From Brucella gallinifaecis (GTDB lineage: Bacteria > Pseudomonadota > Alphaproteobacteria > Rhizobiales > Rhizobiaceae), in contig NZ_ML636812.1 of the NCBI RefSeq assembly GCF_006476605.1, positions 1-64,000 on the forward strand: a stretch of DNA of 64,000 bases. The letters run 5' to 3'. A model generated the notes under the pieces. It had not been told where the DNA came from. It was given only the letters and a program-made list of their open reading frames with translations, and searched no databases. Within the stretch, counting starts at the first letter, position 1. Every line of letters begins with the position of its first letter. Positions 17,101 to 26,177 of this stretch are shown here, one piece after another. The position numbers and the translations under genes were made by a program.

Positions 17101-17530
17101 GGTAGCGATCATAACGGATGGCAATTCTTCGCCAATTTTTCAATCGTCCGAACATCATTTCAATACAATTGCGCCGCTTGTCATATTTGATAGGCTACTT
17201 ATGGTGTTTACACCGCGGGATGCACAGCTTTATCTCTTTGTCTTTAACCGTTTTCTGCACCAATCGCATCATAGCTTCTGTCAGCAAGTAACCAGTCCAC
17301 CTTCGATAACCTCCCAATAAGGGTTGCTTCGCCGGTATAATTGCTGATTTGTTCCGCCATGATGTGTAACGTGATGAGGCGCCCCTGTGCATCGGTGACA
17401 CCGTGCAATTTGGTATTGATGCCACCTTTCGTCCGACCGATCAGTCGTCCATAGTCCCCTTTTTAACCGCAAGCTTGAAGCCGTATGGTGTGCTTTCAAA
17501 ACCGTCTTCAAAAAGATCAAGTCGGAACTG
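17101..17530 (-). pseudogene. Decayed IS5-family (IS427-group) transposase
   Basis: Reading leftwards from about 17530, the segments TVLKAHHTASSL, GRLIGRTKGGINTKLHGVTD, ITLHIMAEQISNYTG, DWLLADRSYD and YDKRRNCIEMMFGRLKNWRR appear in order but in different frames with intervening stops. These match the DDE transposase of IS5/IS427-type elements: the TKGG...LH block, the DRSYD second Asp, and the EMMFGRLK catalytic-Glu region. Both the N-terminal third and the last residues are missing. No inverted ends were identified. It separates the pentose locus from the Liv catabolic block. Confidence 0.78.
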
Positions 17531-17732
17531 ATCTGGTGCACTGTGTTCCAGACCAGAAATAACGCAACCATAGCCATTGGTATTCGAGACGAAAAACCAA
17601 AAATTAGTGCAAGAAGCTCTCCACTAAATAAGGGAAAGTCCAATATGTACCCAGTGAATGCAGTGAGGGTCGGCATATGCTGAGAGTCGAAATTGTTCTA
17701 AAAAACGAACGGTTTGAATATTGCGATATTTT

Positions 17733-18314
17733 TCAACGCTGCCCATCTTCGCCTTTTATATCATCCTTCAACAACCCACCAAGTCTTGGATTAAGACGGC
17801 CTGAAGTTCCCATCACAAGGGCGAAAAGAATTTCGTCAGGTCGTGGAGCATCCTGAATACCGACTTCCATTGAATTAAAGTGGCTGCGGACATAACAGGC
17901 ATGAATATAATGAACAGGCACCATAATACGATAACCTGCCTGCGCGACAGCTTTATTGGCCGGCACAATCGCCTTGGGTTGTCCCAACACTTGACGCATG
18001 GCCCAGCCACCCGCTTCATGCCAGACGGCACCATGTTCCATTTCTCCGTTCAGCCCTACGATAGCTGCTTTAGAATAGACCTCGATATTCTCCTTGCCGC
18101 CTAACGTCTCCACAAGTTCTTCGGCCAGATCATGGCCAAGTGCCCGTAATTCCTGCATAAATGGAAGCAGGTCTTCAACATAGCGCCCTGCATAGGGGTT
18201 TGCGACAACCGCCATGGCAGCAGCCATCTTCAATGGAACTGCAGGCTCTGGACCGAGTTCATGGAATGTTGTTTCAACTGTGAGACTTTTCTTTCTAATT
18301 CTGACCAATGACAT
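17733..18314 (-). CDS. DUF1185 family protein ('amino acid synthesis' family)
   Basis: The 193-residue protein matches DUF1185 (PF06684), named for a loose link to amino-acid synthesis but without a proven reaction. Landmarks are AAMAVVANPYAGRYVEDL near residue 32, GAVWHEAGGWAMRQVLGQPKAIVPA in the middle and the RPDEILFALVMGTSGRLNPRLGGL end. It is the last gene of the Liv-amidase-thiolase block; such proteins often sit in ABC-linked catabolic operons of alpha- and betaproteobacteria. GGGGAAAA upstream supports the start. The gap to the preceding gene contains the CTAG-flanked footprint at 18380-18397. Confidence 0.78.
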   Translation of the reverse strand: MSLVRIRKKSLTVETTFHELGPEPAVPLKMAAAMAVVANPYAGRYVEDLLPFMQELRALGHDLAEELVETLGGKENIEVYSKAAIVGLNGEMEHGAVWHEAGGWAMRQVLGQPKAIVPANKAVAQAGYRIMVPVHYIHACYVRSHFNSMEVGIQDAPRPDEILFALVMGTSGRLNPRLGGLLKDDIKGEDGQR

Positions 18315-18379
18315 CTATATTTTCCCCGTTTGTCTTCATTGTCTTGTAATATGTGTATTATTTCACACAGCTGCGCGTC

Positions 18380-18397
18380 CTAGGGTCAGGACCCTAG
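18380..18397. repeat. CTAG-flanked footprint of the 706-967 element
   Basis: The sequence is CTAG (18380-18383), GGTCAGGACC (18384-18393), CTAG (18394-18397). The inner ten bases equal the first ten bases of the MITE-like element at 706, and the CTAG duplication is the same. This looks like the remnant of an imprecise excision or internal collapse of a second copy. The stop codon and last three codons of the neighbouring dehydrogenase gene lie within it. Confidence 0.55.
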
Positions 18398-19261
18398 TGT
18401 GCGATAGATTTTCAGGCTATCCACATTCGGGCCGACCTTCCTGATCGTTTCATCCCACAACTCAGCCACATGTGCACTCATCGGCATATCAAGGCCGATA
18501 CCTGCGCAGCTTTCGATAAAATTGCGAACGTCTTTTGCAATCAGACCTGTTGTAAAGCTCACGCTGTCATCATCGCGCGCCACGGTTTCAATCTTGTTCA
18601 GCGAGACATAACTTCCGCCACTCGAACTGTTGACCACCTCGTCAAATTTTTCGAACGAAATGCCAGCTTCACGTGCAAAACGCAGTGCTTCGGCAAAGCT
18701 GATAATATTCGCCGCAAGCAGGTAATTGTTTGCAGTTTTCATCACGTGACCATCGCCCACTTTTTCCAAAGATACGACTTTGGCCGCGAAAGCTTCAATG
18801 ATATTCATCAATGGATTGAGAGTATCCAGACCGCCCACCATAACGGTGAGTTCGCCCTTCCATGCACGGACCAAACCACCGGAAACCGGCGCGTCGTGAA
18901 ACGCTATTCCACGCTTTCCCAGAAGCTCCGCCAGACGTATCGTCTCGGTGGCAATACAGGAACTGCAATCTATAATCGTTGACTCTGCATGCAGTATCTC
19001 TGACAGACCATCAAGATTACCCCTGCCTTCTACAACGGTGGACACGACGTTGCTATCTGGCAGGCATAAGATCACAACATCGCAATCTGCCAGATCGTGC
19101 AGGCTCGATGAAAAATTGAACATTGCCGGGTCAATGTCCAATTCATCTGGAATTTTGGGTAGATGCGGGTCAACAACAGTGATTGGCCGACCAAGTTTTC
19201 GCACTATATTGAATGCGATTGGTAATCCCATTTTTCCTGCACCGACAAAGCCGATATTCAT
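18386..19261 (-). CDS. NAD(P)-dependent dehydrogenase of the 3-hydroxyisobutyrate dehydrogenase family
   Basis: The 291-residue protein is a beta-hydroxyacid dehydrogenase. The Rossmann motif GFVGAGKMGLPIA is at the N terminus, the substrate motif DAPVSGGLVRAWKGEL lies mid-protein and the catalytic Lys is in GHVMKTANNYLLAAN. It should oxidise a 3-hydroxy acid to the semialdehyde or keto acid. The ATG at 19261 has AGGAAG upstream; an in-frame start 11 codons earlier is less likely. The last residues (LGS) and the TGA stop come from the CTAG-flanked footprint at 18380-18397, so the native C terminus may have been altered. It follows the SDR gene in the block. Confidence 0.85.
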   Translation of the reverse strand: MNIGFVGAGKMGLPIAFNIVRKLGRPITVVDPHLPKIPDELDIDPAMFNFSSSLHDLADCDVVILCLPDSNVVSTVVEGRGNLDGLSEILHAESTIIDCSSCIATETIRLAELLGKRGIAFHDAPVSGGLVRAWKGELTVMVGGLDTLNPLMNIIEAFAAKVVSLEKVGDGHVMKTANNYLLAANIISFAEALRFAREAGISFEKFDEVVNSSSGGSYVSLNKIETVARDDDSVSFTTGLIAKDVRNFIESCAGIGLDMPMSAHVAELWDETIRKVGPNVDSLKIYRTLGS

Positions 19262-19322
19262 TTTCTGCTTCCTGAATTTGTTGCATTCTCGCATTCAAAG
19301 AGGTCTTCCAAGGCAAAACCTC

Positions 19323-20120
19323 TCACGCAATTTTAGCGCTGCTGATCCCGCCATCGACCTTGAAATCAGCGCCGGTAACATAGGAGGCGAGGCTTGATGC
19401 GAGAAATGCTGCGATGTTTGCCACGTCCTGCGGCTCTCCCAGTCGCTTCATTGGCACTTGCGCTGAGCGCTTAGCTATAATCTGATCAAAACTCTTCTCG
19501 TCATAAGATTGAGCAAGATTAACCCGGATGCGTGGCGTATCGATAAATCCGGGAGAAATTGAATTGGCCCGAATACCAAAGCTGGCATTTTCCTGGGCTA
19601 TCATTTGTATATAATGGTTCATTGCGGCTTTTGACGTCGCGTAGAACGCATGACTGTAACCAAGATGACGATGAGACCAGGCTGAGCTGCTTGCCAGTAT
19701 AACGCCGCTTTTACGCAGCCGCATGCCGGGCAGTACGGCTCGCGATGCCTGATGCAGGCCAACCAGATTAACATTCAAAACAGTTTGAAACTGCGCTTCA
19801 TCGAGCGAAAGGGTGTCACTCGCAAACCCGATACCAACATTGTAGTAAAGAACATCAATTGTTTGAGGATCAATAGCTGACAGCGCCGTTTGCGTGGCAT
19901 TATGATCAGCTACATCGAATACAGCAATGCTGGCCTTTCCCCCTTCCATATTCACCAACTCGGCAGTGGCATTCGCCGCTTCTTCGTCGCGGTCGGCAAT
20001 AATCACCTGTGCACCGCAAGCGGCGAAAGTGCTGGCAACCGTCCGGCCAATACCATTACCCTCACCAAAGGTGCCACCACCAATGATCAATGCGCGTTTT
20101 CCGGAAAGATCAATCTTCAT
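19323..20120 (-). CDS. Short-chain dehydrogenase/reductase (SDR)
   Basis: The 265-residue classical SDR has a cofactor motif variant GGGTFGEGNGIG at residues 14-25 and an NVG motif in place of NNAG. The catalytic Ser lies in LASSSAWSH, YATSK carries the catalytic Tyr and Lys near residue 155, and the C-terminal FLASSLASYVTGADFKVDGG is standard. It probably oxidises a hydroxyl in the substrate handled by this block. The start overlaps the IclR stop by 11 bases, indicating coupled expression. Confidence 0.88.
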   Translation of the reverse strand: MKIDLSGKRALIIGGGTFGEGNGIGRTVASTFAACGAQVIIADRDEEAANATAELVNMEGGKASIAVFDVADHNATQTALSAIDPQTIDVLYYNVGIGFASDTLSLDEAQFQTVLNVNLVGLHQASRAVLPGMRLRKSGVILASSSAWSHRHLGYSHAFYATSKAAMNHYIQMIAQENASFGIRANSISPGFIDTPRIRVNLAQSYDEKSFDQIIAKRSAQVPMKRLGEPQDVANIAAFLASSLASYVTGADFKVDGGISSAKIA

Positions 20121-20931
20121 GTGCGCGTTCCACCTTTGCTATTTTCAAAGAGTTTTCGAGCGCTTCAGTGATCAGCCTGGCTTCACTACAAAGATATTGT
20201 CCAATTTCGTTGCGGCGCGTTTCGTCAAGGCGCGTACTCAAAGCAGCAACTGATAGTGCCCCTATCGGACGTTTGGAATCAGGATAATAGATAGCGACAC
20301 CGATCGCAGACATACCTGTCAGCAAATCACCCTGGCTGACGGCGATGCCTGTTTCACGCGTAAGAACAACCCGTCTTCGCAGCTCACTTTCATCAATAGG
20401 AGAATAGCGGGAAAGCACAGGCATATAGTTTTTAAGATAGTAATCGACATAGTTATCGTCGTGTGCAGCCAACAGGGCCAAACCTACAGCACCTATACCA
20501 AGAGGCCAGATATCACCTTCTTCAAGCGATAAGGTTCGCACAGGAAAACTGCCTGTTATCCTGCGCAGACAGTTCATGTGATCGTTCTCGGCGAGCACAG
20601 CAAATGCGGTATCATCTGTCGTTTCACTCAGCCGCAAAAGAGCGGGTTCAGCAAGGCGGGCAAAGTTCTGGGATAGCGATCTGACGCCAATATCCATTAA
20701 CCGGGCACCCAGAAAATAAGCTTCGCTTTGGCTGTCATAAGCAATGAAACCAACCGACTGTAAGGCTTTCAGAAGCCGGAAAGCGGATGGCTTTGGCAAT
20801 TTCGCTAATCTGGCAAGCTCTGCCAGACTTACAGGCTTTGGATAGTTTACGGAAAGGCACTCAAGAAGCAGCGCATAACGCGCTGCCCCTTTATTAACGG
20901 CGGAAAACTCCGATGCCTGTTTGATCGCCAT
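20110..20931 (-). CDS. IclR-family transcriptional regulator
   Basis: The 273-residue protein has the N-terminal winged helix-turn-helix (SLAELARLAKLPKPSAFRLLKALQSVGFI, about residues 36-64) and the C-terminal IclR effector domain. AVSQGDLLTGMSAIGVAIY contains the usual ligand-pocket pattern. It is embedded within the catabolic block between the binding protein and the SDR gene and probably controls the block in response to an aromatic or small organic acid. GGGGAGGAA precedes the start, one of the strongest ribosome sites in the region. Confidence 0.88.
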   Translation of the reverse strand: MAIKQASEFSAVNKGAARYALLLECLSVNYPKPVSLAELARLAKLPKPSAFRLLKALQSVGFIAYDSQSEAYFLGARLMDIGVRSLSQNFARLAEPALLRLSETTDDTAFAVLAENDHMNCLRRITGSFPVRTLSLEEGDIWPLGIGAVGLALLAAHDDNYVDYYLKNYMPVLSRYSPIDESELRRRVVLTRETGIAVSQGDLLTGMSAIGVAIYYPDSKRPIGALSVAALSTRLDETRRNEIGQYLCSEARLITEALENSLKIAKVERAHED

Positions 20932-20950
20932 ATCGTTCCTCCCCTATGAT

Positions 20951-22156
20951 CTATTGAGGAATAGGATAAATGAGCTTTTCAGTAGCTACTTCCGCCGGTG
21001 CAACCGGAACCAGCCCTTTGCCCGGTTGGTTTTGCAGAACAATCGGTTCCATTCCGATCTGCTTACCCGTTTCATCAATTGCAAATTTTCCGCTGATCGT
21101 GGTGATCTTGCCCCCCATATCAAGCGCCTTTTGCTTCAAAACAGCCGGGTCTGTTGATTGAGCTTCACTGACAAGACGTTCCAATGCAACCGCTGCGCCA
21201 TAAGCAAGCACCGTCTGGAAATCTTCAGAATATGAGGCATTTGGAAACAATTCTTTATAGCGGCTCACGAATTCTTCATTATTGAGTCCGTCAGTGATGT
21301 TCCATTTGGCGTTTGGACTATATTGTGTGTGGCTAGTGATAAATTCGGCCAGCTTGCCCAACTCCATAAACTGGGGTGTTGAGCCATACATAAAGTACAC
21401 ATTATTGAAATGAATATCGAGTTCCTGCATTTGCCGGGCCATAAGGACACTGTCGACCTCATAGCTATGCGGGTAGAAAGCTTCTGCGCCAAGCGCTTTT
21501 GCTTTTTGCAACAAGACAGAGAAGTCTTTTGTGCCTTTCTGGTAGGTCTCGTCCATGACCACCTCAAAGCCCATTTCTTTTGCATCTTTCACGGCTGCAG
21601 CAGCCAGACCTGCCGGGAAGGATTCATCCACATGAATAATGGCAATCTTTTTAACGCCGGCATCCTTTAAAAGACGAAGATTGGTACTTGGGATGAGCGA
21701 TGAAGGCACAACTGCTGATACAATATTTTTATAGCCTTGCTGGTAAATCTCATCAGCAGATGCCGACCATGACATCAGAAATTTGTTGTTACGTTCTGCA
21801 ACTGTTGCCGCAACGCCTGTCAGGGTTGAACCAAAAGGTGCCATCAGTACATCGACATTATTGCCAGAAATCAGCGTTTCATAAACACGCGGAACCATGG
21901 TTTTATCAGAGCGGTCATCCAGAACAACAAGCTCTACAGGACGCTTCTCGCCATCAAGTTCAATACCTCCACGTCGATTGACATCATCAACCCACATACG
22001 AACGCCACGTTCACCGGATTGCGAAGCAAGCATGAAGTTGCCGCTATTTGAAACCGTTATACCGACTTTAAATGGCTCTGCGGCCTGTGCCTGTAAACCA
22101 ATAGCTACAAAAGCGATTGCAGATACGGTCATCATAAAAAATTTTCTTCTGTTCAT
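20951..22156 (-). CDS. Branched-chain-type ABC transporter substrate-binding protein (LivK/Peripla_BP_6)
   Basis: The 401-residue protein has an N-terminal export signal (NRRKFFMMTVSAIAFVAIG, cut near LQAQA) and the Peripla_BP_6 fold used by Liv-type transporters: VGITVSNSGNFMLASQSGERGVRMWVDD, GNNVDVLMAPFGS and the binding-site serines in SWSASADE. It captures the ligand for the LivHMGF components encoded at 26178-29475. Separation from the transporter genes by the amidase, ligase and thiolase genes on the same strand supports a shared pathway. Ligands of this fold include amino acids, amides, urea and aromatic acids, so the substrate is open. Confidence 0.85.
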   Translation of the reverse strand: MNRRKFFMMTVSAIAFVAIGLQAQAAEPFKVGITVSNSGNFMLASQSGERGVRMWVDDVNRRGGIELDGEKRPVELVVLDDRSDKTMVPRVYETLISGNNVDVLMAPFGSTLTGVAATVAERNNKFLMSWSASADEIYQQGYKNIVSAVVPSSLIPSTNLRLLKDAGVKKIAIIHVDESFPAGLAAAAVKDAKEMGFEVVMDETYQKGTKDFSVLLQKAKALGAEAFYPHSYEVDSVLMARQMQELDIHFNNVYFMYGSTPQFMELGKLAEFITSHTQYSPNAKWNITDGLNNEEFVSRYKELFPNASYSEDFQTVLAYGAAVALERLVSEAQSTDPAVLKQKALDMGGKITTISGKFAIDETGKQIGMEPIVLQNQPGKGLVPVAPAEVATEKLIYPIPQ

Positions 22157-22183
22157 TTTTATTCCCCTTTTATTGTTAACAAT

Positions 22184-23353
22184 TCAAACTCTGATCAAGA
22201 CAGCTTCGCCCTGGCCAAACCCTCCACAAATGGCACATAAAGCGAGCCCGCCACCCCTATGGCGCAATATATTGGCAGACTGCTGAACAATACGGATACC
22301 CGATGCTGCGAGCGGATGGCCGATAGCGACCGCTCCACCATAGATGTTCGTTTTCGCCCGCAGCGCATCCAGATCGGTATGAAGTGCCTTCGCCATAAGT
22401 GCTGTGCTAACCAAAGGCGTTGCGGCAAAAGCCTCATTGATTTCGACAACTGAAATGTCGTCAATATTCAAGCTGTTACGCGCCAGAAGACGCATCATTG
22501 CAACCTGAGGAACAGAGGTTCCCTCCTGAATATCACCAGCAACCTGAACGCGATCCACAACTTCTGCTATCGCGGTGGCACCGGTCGCTTTCATGGCATC
22601 ACCCGTCATCAGTACCAGTCCTGCGGCACCGTCCGACAGACCGGGGGCATTGCCTGCTGTAATGGTTTCAGAACCATTCACTGTCGGCAGGTTTGCCAGT
22701 TTCTGACGGTCGGAGTTGGCGCGCGGCCCTTCATCAGCAGTGTCTGACAAGCCAGGTTCAGGTGGTGAAAAAACAAGATCATCATAGAGACCAAGTCCTT
22801 TACCTACGAAGTATTTCTGATGGCTGGCGAACGCCCAGTCATCCTGCATTTCGCGGGTAATACCGTAATGAAGCGCTTCTTCTGACGTATATTGTGCGAT
22901 CGTTTTGGGCGAGACACGACCACCAAGCAATAACGGGTCCGTCAGGGCCATACTGGCAATTTTACGCTCATTCCCGCGTGAAATCAGCAATGGCGTGTTC
23001 GACAGACTTTCAACACCGGCGATATAAGCCTTATCACCACCACCCGTTTTGAGTTGCGCAAATGCCGCCGATATTGCCGTCATTCCCGTACAACATGCTC
23101 TATCCACAGCAATGGAAACAGTTCTATTTGGTAAATCAGAGCCAATCAGCATCTGCCGAAGAGCGGTCAGATGAACGCCGCCCATAAGCCCTGATCCTCC
23201 GATTACGGTATCCGGCAAAGTTGCCTGAGGATCTCTTTTAGTCAGCTCATTCAACAGGGCTGCACCAAGGTCCACGACATCAATGCCAGCAAGTTTACCC
23301 TTAAACCGTCCAAATGGAGTCCGCGTCATTGCGGTAATGAAAACACCACTCAT
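22184..23353 (-). CDS. Thiolase-family acetyl-CoA acetyltransferase
   Basis: The 389-residue protein is a type II thiolase. The nucleophilic Cys is in DRACCTGMTAI (around residue 89), the active-site NEAFA is present, the catalytic His is in GHPLAASG, and the second Cys is in CAICGGFGQG at the C terminus. It should cleave a 3-ketoacyl-CoA with CoA to acetyl-CoA (or propionyl-CoA) plus a shorter acyl-CoA. The start overlaps the ligase stop by four bases (ATGA). No acyl-CoA dehydrogenase or hydratase is nearby, so the 3-keto group probably arises from the SDR or hydroxyacid dehydrogenase of the same block. Confidence 0.88.
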   Translation of the reverse strand: MSGVFITAMTRTPFGRFKGKLAGIDVVDLGAALLNELTKRDPQATLPDTVIGGSGLMGGVHLTALRQMLIGSDLPNRTVSIAVDRACCTGMTAISAAFAQLKTGGGDKAYIAGVESLSNTPLLISRGNERKIASMALTDPLLLGGRVSPKTIAQYTSEEALHYGITREMQDDWAFASHQKYFVGKGLGLYDDLVFSPPEPGLSDTADEGPRANSDRQKLANLPTVNGSETITAGNAPGLSDGAAGLVLMTGDAMKATGATAIAEVVDRVQVAGDIQEGTSVPQVAMMRLLARNSLNIDDISVVEINEAFAATPLVSTALMAKALHTDLDALRAKTNIYGGAVAIGHPLAASGIRIVQQSANILRHRGGGLALCAICGGFGQGEAVLIRV

Positions 23354-24828
23354 TGACCCTGCTCCTCAAGCCAGATTTTTAAAGCTTTTTTGTCAATTTT
23401 CCCCGTTGCCGCCTTCGGCAGCTGCGGCAGGAGATGAAAGACTTTGGGCGTTTTGATGCCAAGAACCGGCTTCAAAGACTGACGTAATCTGTCGACGGAT
23501 AATTCTGCACCCTGCTGCGCTGACAGAACACAAACAACCTTCTCACCCCATTCTTCATCGGAGATGCCCATGACAGCGACTTCGTCTACCTCAGGCAAAG
23601 CGGCAACAGCTGCTTCCACCTCCATCGGATAGATATTAAAGCCTCCCGAAATAATCATATCTTTGGCACGCCCGACGAGCCGGAATAGGCCGGGTGCGAT
23701 TTCGACACCCAGATCCCCGGTGAGAATTTCATTCCTGCGATAAGCGGCAGCGGTCTGTTGCGGATTGTTCCAGTATTCCAGCATGGTATGCGGACCGCTC
23801 ACGCAGATTTCACCAACCTCGCCGATTGCGCAGGCTGTGCCGTCTTCAGCCCGGATTGCGACACTGGAAAAAATATAACTTCGGCCAATCAGACCAGCTT
23901 CATGGTCATGTTGCTGCTCCCGTGCAAGATTATAAAAAGCACATGTCATCATCGCTTCGGTCTGGCCGAAATTCAAAACGACACGTCTGCCAAAGATGCT
24001 TATTGCCCGTTCAAGTAAAGCCGGACTGGTTGGAGCGCCTCCGACACCAATCCATTTCAGGGACTGGCATAGCGGATGATGATTGCCCACTCCTTTGATG
24101 ATCCGCGACAATGTCGTTGGAACGCAGGTGATGATTGTGATTTCATCCTGTTGCGCAAATGCGAGCATTGCGTCGACATCGCCAGCATCAAAAACAGCAG
24201 CTCGCGCACCGCGCAGCAGGCCAGCATAGAGATAGCTCCATCCTGCATGGGTAAGTGGACCAATGAAGGCGAGTGTATCTGTTGCCGATATATCGCGATC
24301 AATCAGCATATTCGCAAAAACATAATGCCAATTGGCATGGGTGAGTACCACGCCCTTCGGCTTTCCTGTCGAACCTGATGTATATGTTATGGAGCATCGT
24401 GCGGCAGGCGAAAGCGCATCAGAGTTTGTGTATGAATCATCGCTGATCGAAGCGAGTGTTGCCGCTTCGATTGCTTTTATTGCAGGCGCCTGTGCAAGCA
24501 GCCCTTCAGTTTCTGCCTCATAAACAACCAGTTTCGGCGAACAATCCGCAAGCAAAGCCGCAATTTCGGCGGGCGTTGCCTTGATGTTGAGTGGAACCCT
24601 GATTGCACCAATCAATTCAGCTGCGAGCGAAAGCGTGATGAAGTCGAGTGTATTGCCACATAGCAATGCAATACGGTCTCCACTCGACAAATGCCTGGTC
24701 AGCTCTTTCGCTTGCCGGGATATGCGCTCAGCAAGGCCATTATAATCCAGTGTGACACCACAGATCACAATGGCAGGACGCTCACCGTATTTTTGACAGG
24801 CTGCGAGAAGGTCTTTAACCGGAACCAT
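23350..24828 (-). CDS. AMP-dependent acyl-CoA synthetase/ligase (ANL superfamily)
   Basis: The 492-residue protein has the ANL core motifs: ITYTSGSTGKPKGV (P-loop A3, near residue 150), NFGQTEAM (A5), GDLGVEIAPGLFRLVGRAKDMI (A7-A8), ISGGFNIYPMEVE, and TGKIDKKAL with the catalytic Lys near the C terminus. It activates a carboxylic acid as acyl-AMP and then acyl-CoA. The ATG at 24828 overlaps the amidase stop by one base (TGATG); a GTG one codon earlier is possible. It sits between amidase and thiolase genes, consistent with activation of the acid released by the amidase. Confidence 0.87.
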   Translation of the reverse strand: MVPVKDLLAACQKYGERPAIVICGVTLDYNGLAERISRQAKELTRHLSSGDRIALLCGNTLDFITLSLAAELIGAIRVPLNIKATPAEIAALLADCSPKLVVYEAETEGLLAQAPAIKAIEAATLASISDDSYTNSDALSPAARCSITYTSGSTGKPKGVVLTHANWHYVFANMLIDRDISATDTLAFIGPLTHAGWSYLYAGLLRGARAAVFDAGDVDAMLAFAQQDEITIITCVPTTLSRIIKGVGNHHPLCQSLKWIGVGGAPTSPALLERAISIFGRRVVLNFGQTEAMMTCAFYNLAREQQHDHEAGLIGRSYIFSSVAIRAEDGTACAIGEVGEICVSGPHTMLEYWNNPQQTAAAYRRNEILTGDLGVEIAPGLFRLVGRAKDMIISGGFNIYPMEVEAAVAALPEVDEVAVMGISDEEWGEKVVCVLSAQQGAELSVDRLRQSLKPVLGIKTPKVFHLLPQLPKAATGKIDKKALKIWLEEQGQ

Positions 24829-26171
24829 CACACCACCTCTTTCAAGCCGGAGAGACTTGCTTCTATCTCAGCAGAAAGTGCAAATACGAGATCATCATCT
24901 CCATGCTTGCCGATCACCTGAACAGAATGGCGCAACCCCTCCTGCGTTACCTGTGCAGGAATAGCCATCGCACAAAGATCAAGATAATTGACGACACGCG
25001 TGAGATCGCCAAGTGGCATGGCGCGTTCGATGATCTCATCCAGTCGTGGAGGTAAAACGGGTAGCGTCGGAAACAGAATGGCGTCAATGCCCTCCATCTG
25101 TTGCTGCATTTTTGCAATATAATCATCCCGGACGAGCCACTCCGCAGTTGCATCAGCTTTCGAAAAGCGTTTCGCGTCCGTCAGTCGATAATTCACGCCG
25201 CGATCAAGCCCTTCAGGAGTGCTTTGTAATATGTCACCAAAATGCTCAACGGCCTCCTGACCAATCAGCACGGCTGTCCGGCTCAGCACTTCATCGACTT
25301 TCATTGGAAAGCGAAACGGCACGAGATCAAACCCCTTGTCTCGCAATTGAGCGCAGCTGTGATCGAAGGCCTTCATGACACGCGAGCTGTAACTGCCATA
25401 AGCTTTCAGATCGGCGACACCAATACGAAGTTGTGACCGGGATGCTGGTATTGAGCGTTCTGTCTGAGACGACATGGCCGCAAAAAGTGTCCAGCACTCC
25501 CCGACACTTCTCGCCATCGGGCCCACAACATCAAAACGCGCACATAGCGGAACCAGATGATCAGACGGGATCAGGCCACTGCTTGGTTTGAAACCGGCCA
25601 GACCGTTTGCACCTGCCGGAATACGAACCGATCCACCCGTATCCGTCCCCAATGCCAAAGGAACCAGACCAGCCGCAACCGCAACGCCTGAACCCGATGA
25701 TGATCCACCTGGAACCCTGTGATGCACATCGTCCAACGGATTTCGGGGTGTTCCTGTAGCGGTATTCGTTCCCCAGCCACCAAAAGCAAACTCGACCATA
25801 TGTGTATGGCCAATAATGATTGCGCCCGCTTCTTTCAGCCGCGCCACAATCGACGCATCGCTATCAGCAATATTTGCAGGCCGCATAAGCGATCCAGACG
25901 TCGCACCATGACCGCAAATATCGATATTTTCTTTCACCGCAACCGGAATTCCATGCAAATGTCCACGCCACAGGCCGTTGGCAATCTCCGCATCAAGATA
26001 AGACGCCTGCGCACGTGCTTCATGCGCAAAAACAGAGCGGAAAGCATGATAATAAGCATTCTTCTCGGCGATTTTTTCGAGAAAAATTTCAATCGTCTCA
26101 GCGACACTGCGTGTGCCGGTGCGGATCGCTTCCGATAATTCAGAAACCGTATACATCGTAACGTCATGCAT
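24828..26171 (-). CDS. Amidase-signature family hydrolase
   Basis: The 447-residue protein carries the amidase signature with its Ser-cisSer-Lys triad: the Lys is in IPVAVKENID (about residue 78), GGSSSGSGVAVAAG contains the cis-Ser, and LGTDTGGSVRIPA holds the nucleophilic Ser. It hydrolyses amides to acid plus ammonia or amine in the cytoplasm. Family members range from indoleacetamide hydrolases to AtzF and mandelamide hydrolases, so the substrate cannot be named. It follows LivF by six bases and overlaps the ligase gene, tying transport, hydrolysis and CoA activation together. Confidence 0.87.
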   Translation of the reverse strand: MHDVTMYTVSELSEAIRTGTRSVAETIEIFLEKIAEKNAYYHAFRSVFAHEARAQASYLDAEIANGLWRGHLHGIPVAVKENIDICGHGATSGSLMRPANIADSDASIVARLKEAGAIIIGHTHMVEFAFGGWGTNTATGTPRNPLDDVHHRVPGGSSSGSGVAVAAGLVPLALGTDTGGSVRIPAGANGLAGFKPSSGLIPSDHLVPLCARFDVVGPMARSVGECWTLFAAMSSQTERSIPASRSQLRIGVADLKAYGSYSSRVMKAFDHSCAQLRDKGFDLVPFRFPMKVDEVLSRTAVLIGQEAVEHFGDILQSTPEGLDRGVNYRLTDAKRFSKADATAEWLVRDDYIAKMQQQMEGIDAILFPTLPVLPPRLDEIIERAMPLGDLTRVVNYLDLCAMAIPAQVTQEGLRHSVQVIGKHGDDDLVFALSAEIEASLSGLKEVV

Positions 26172-26177
26172 TGGAAT

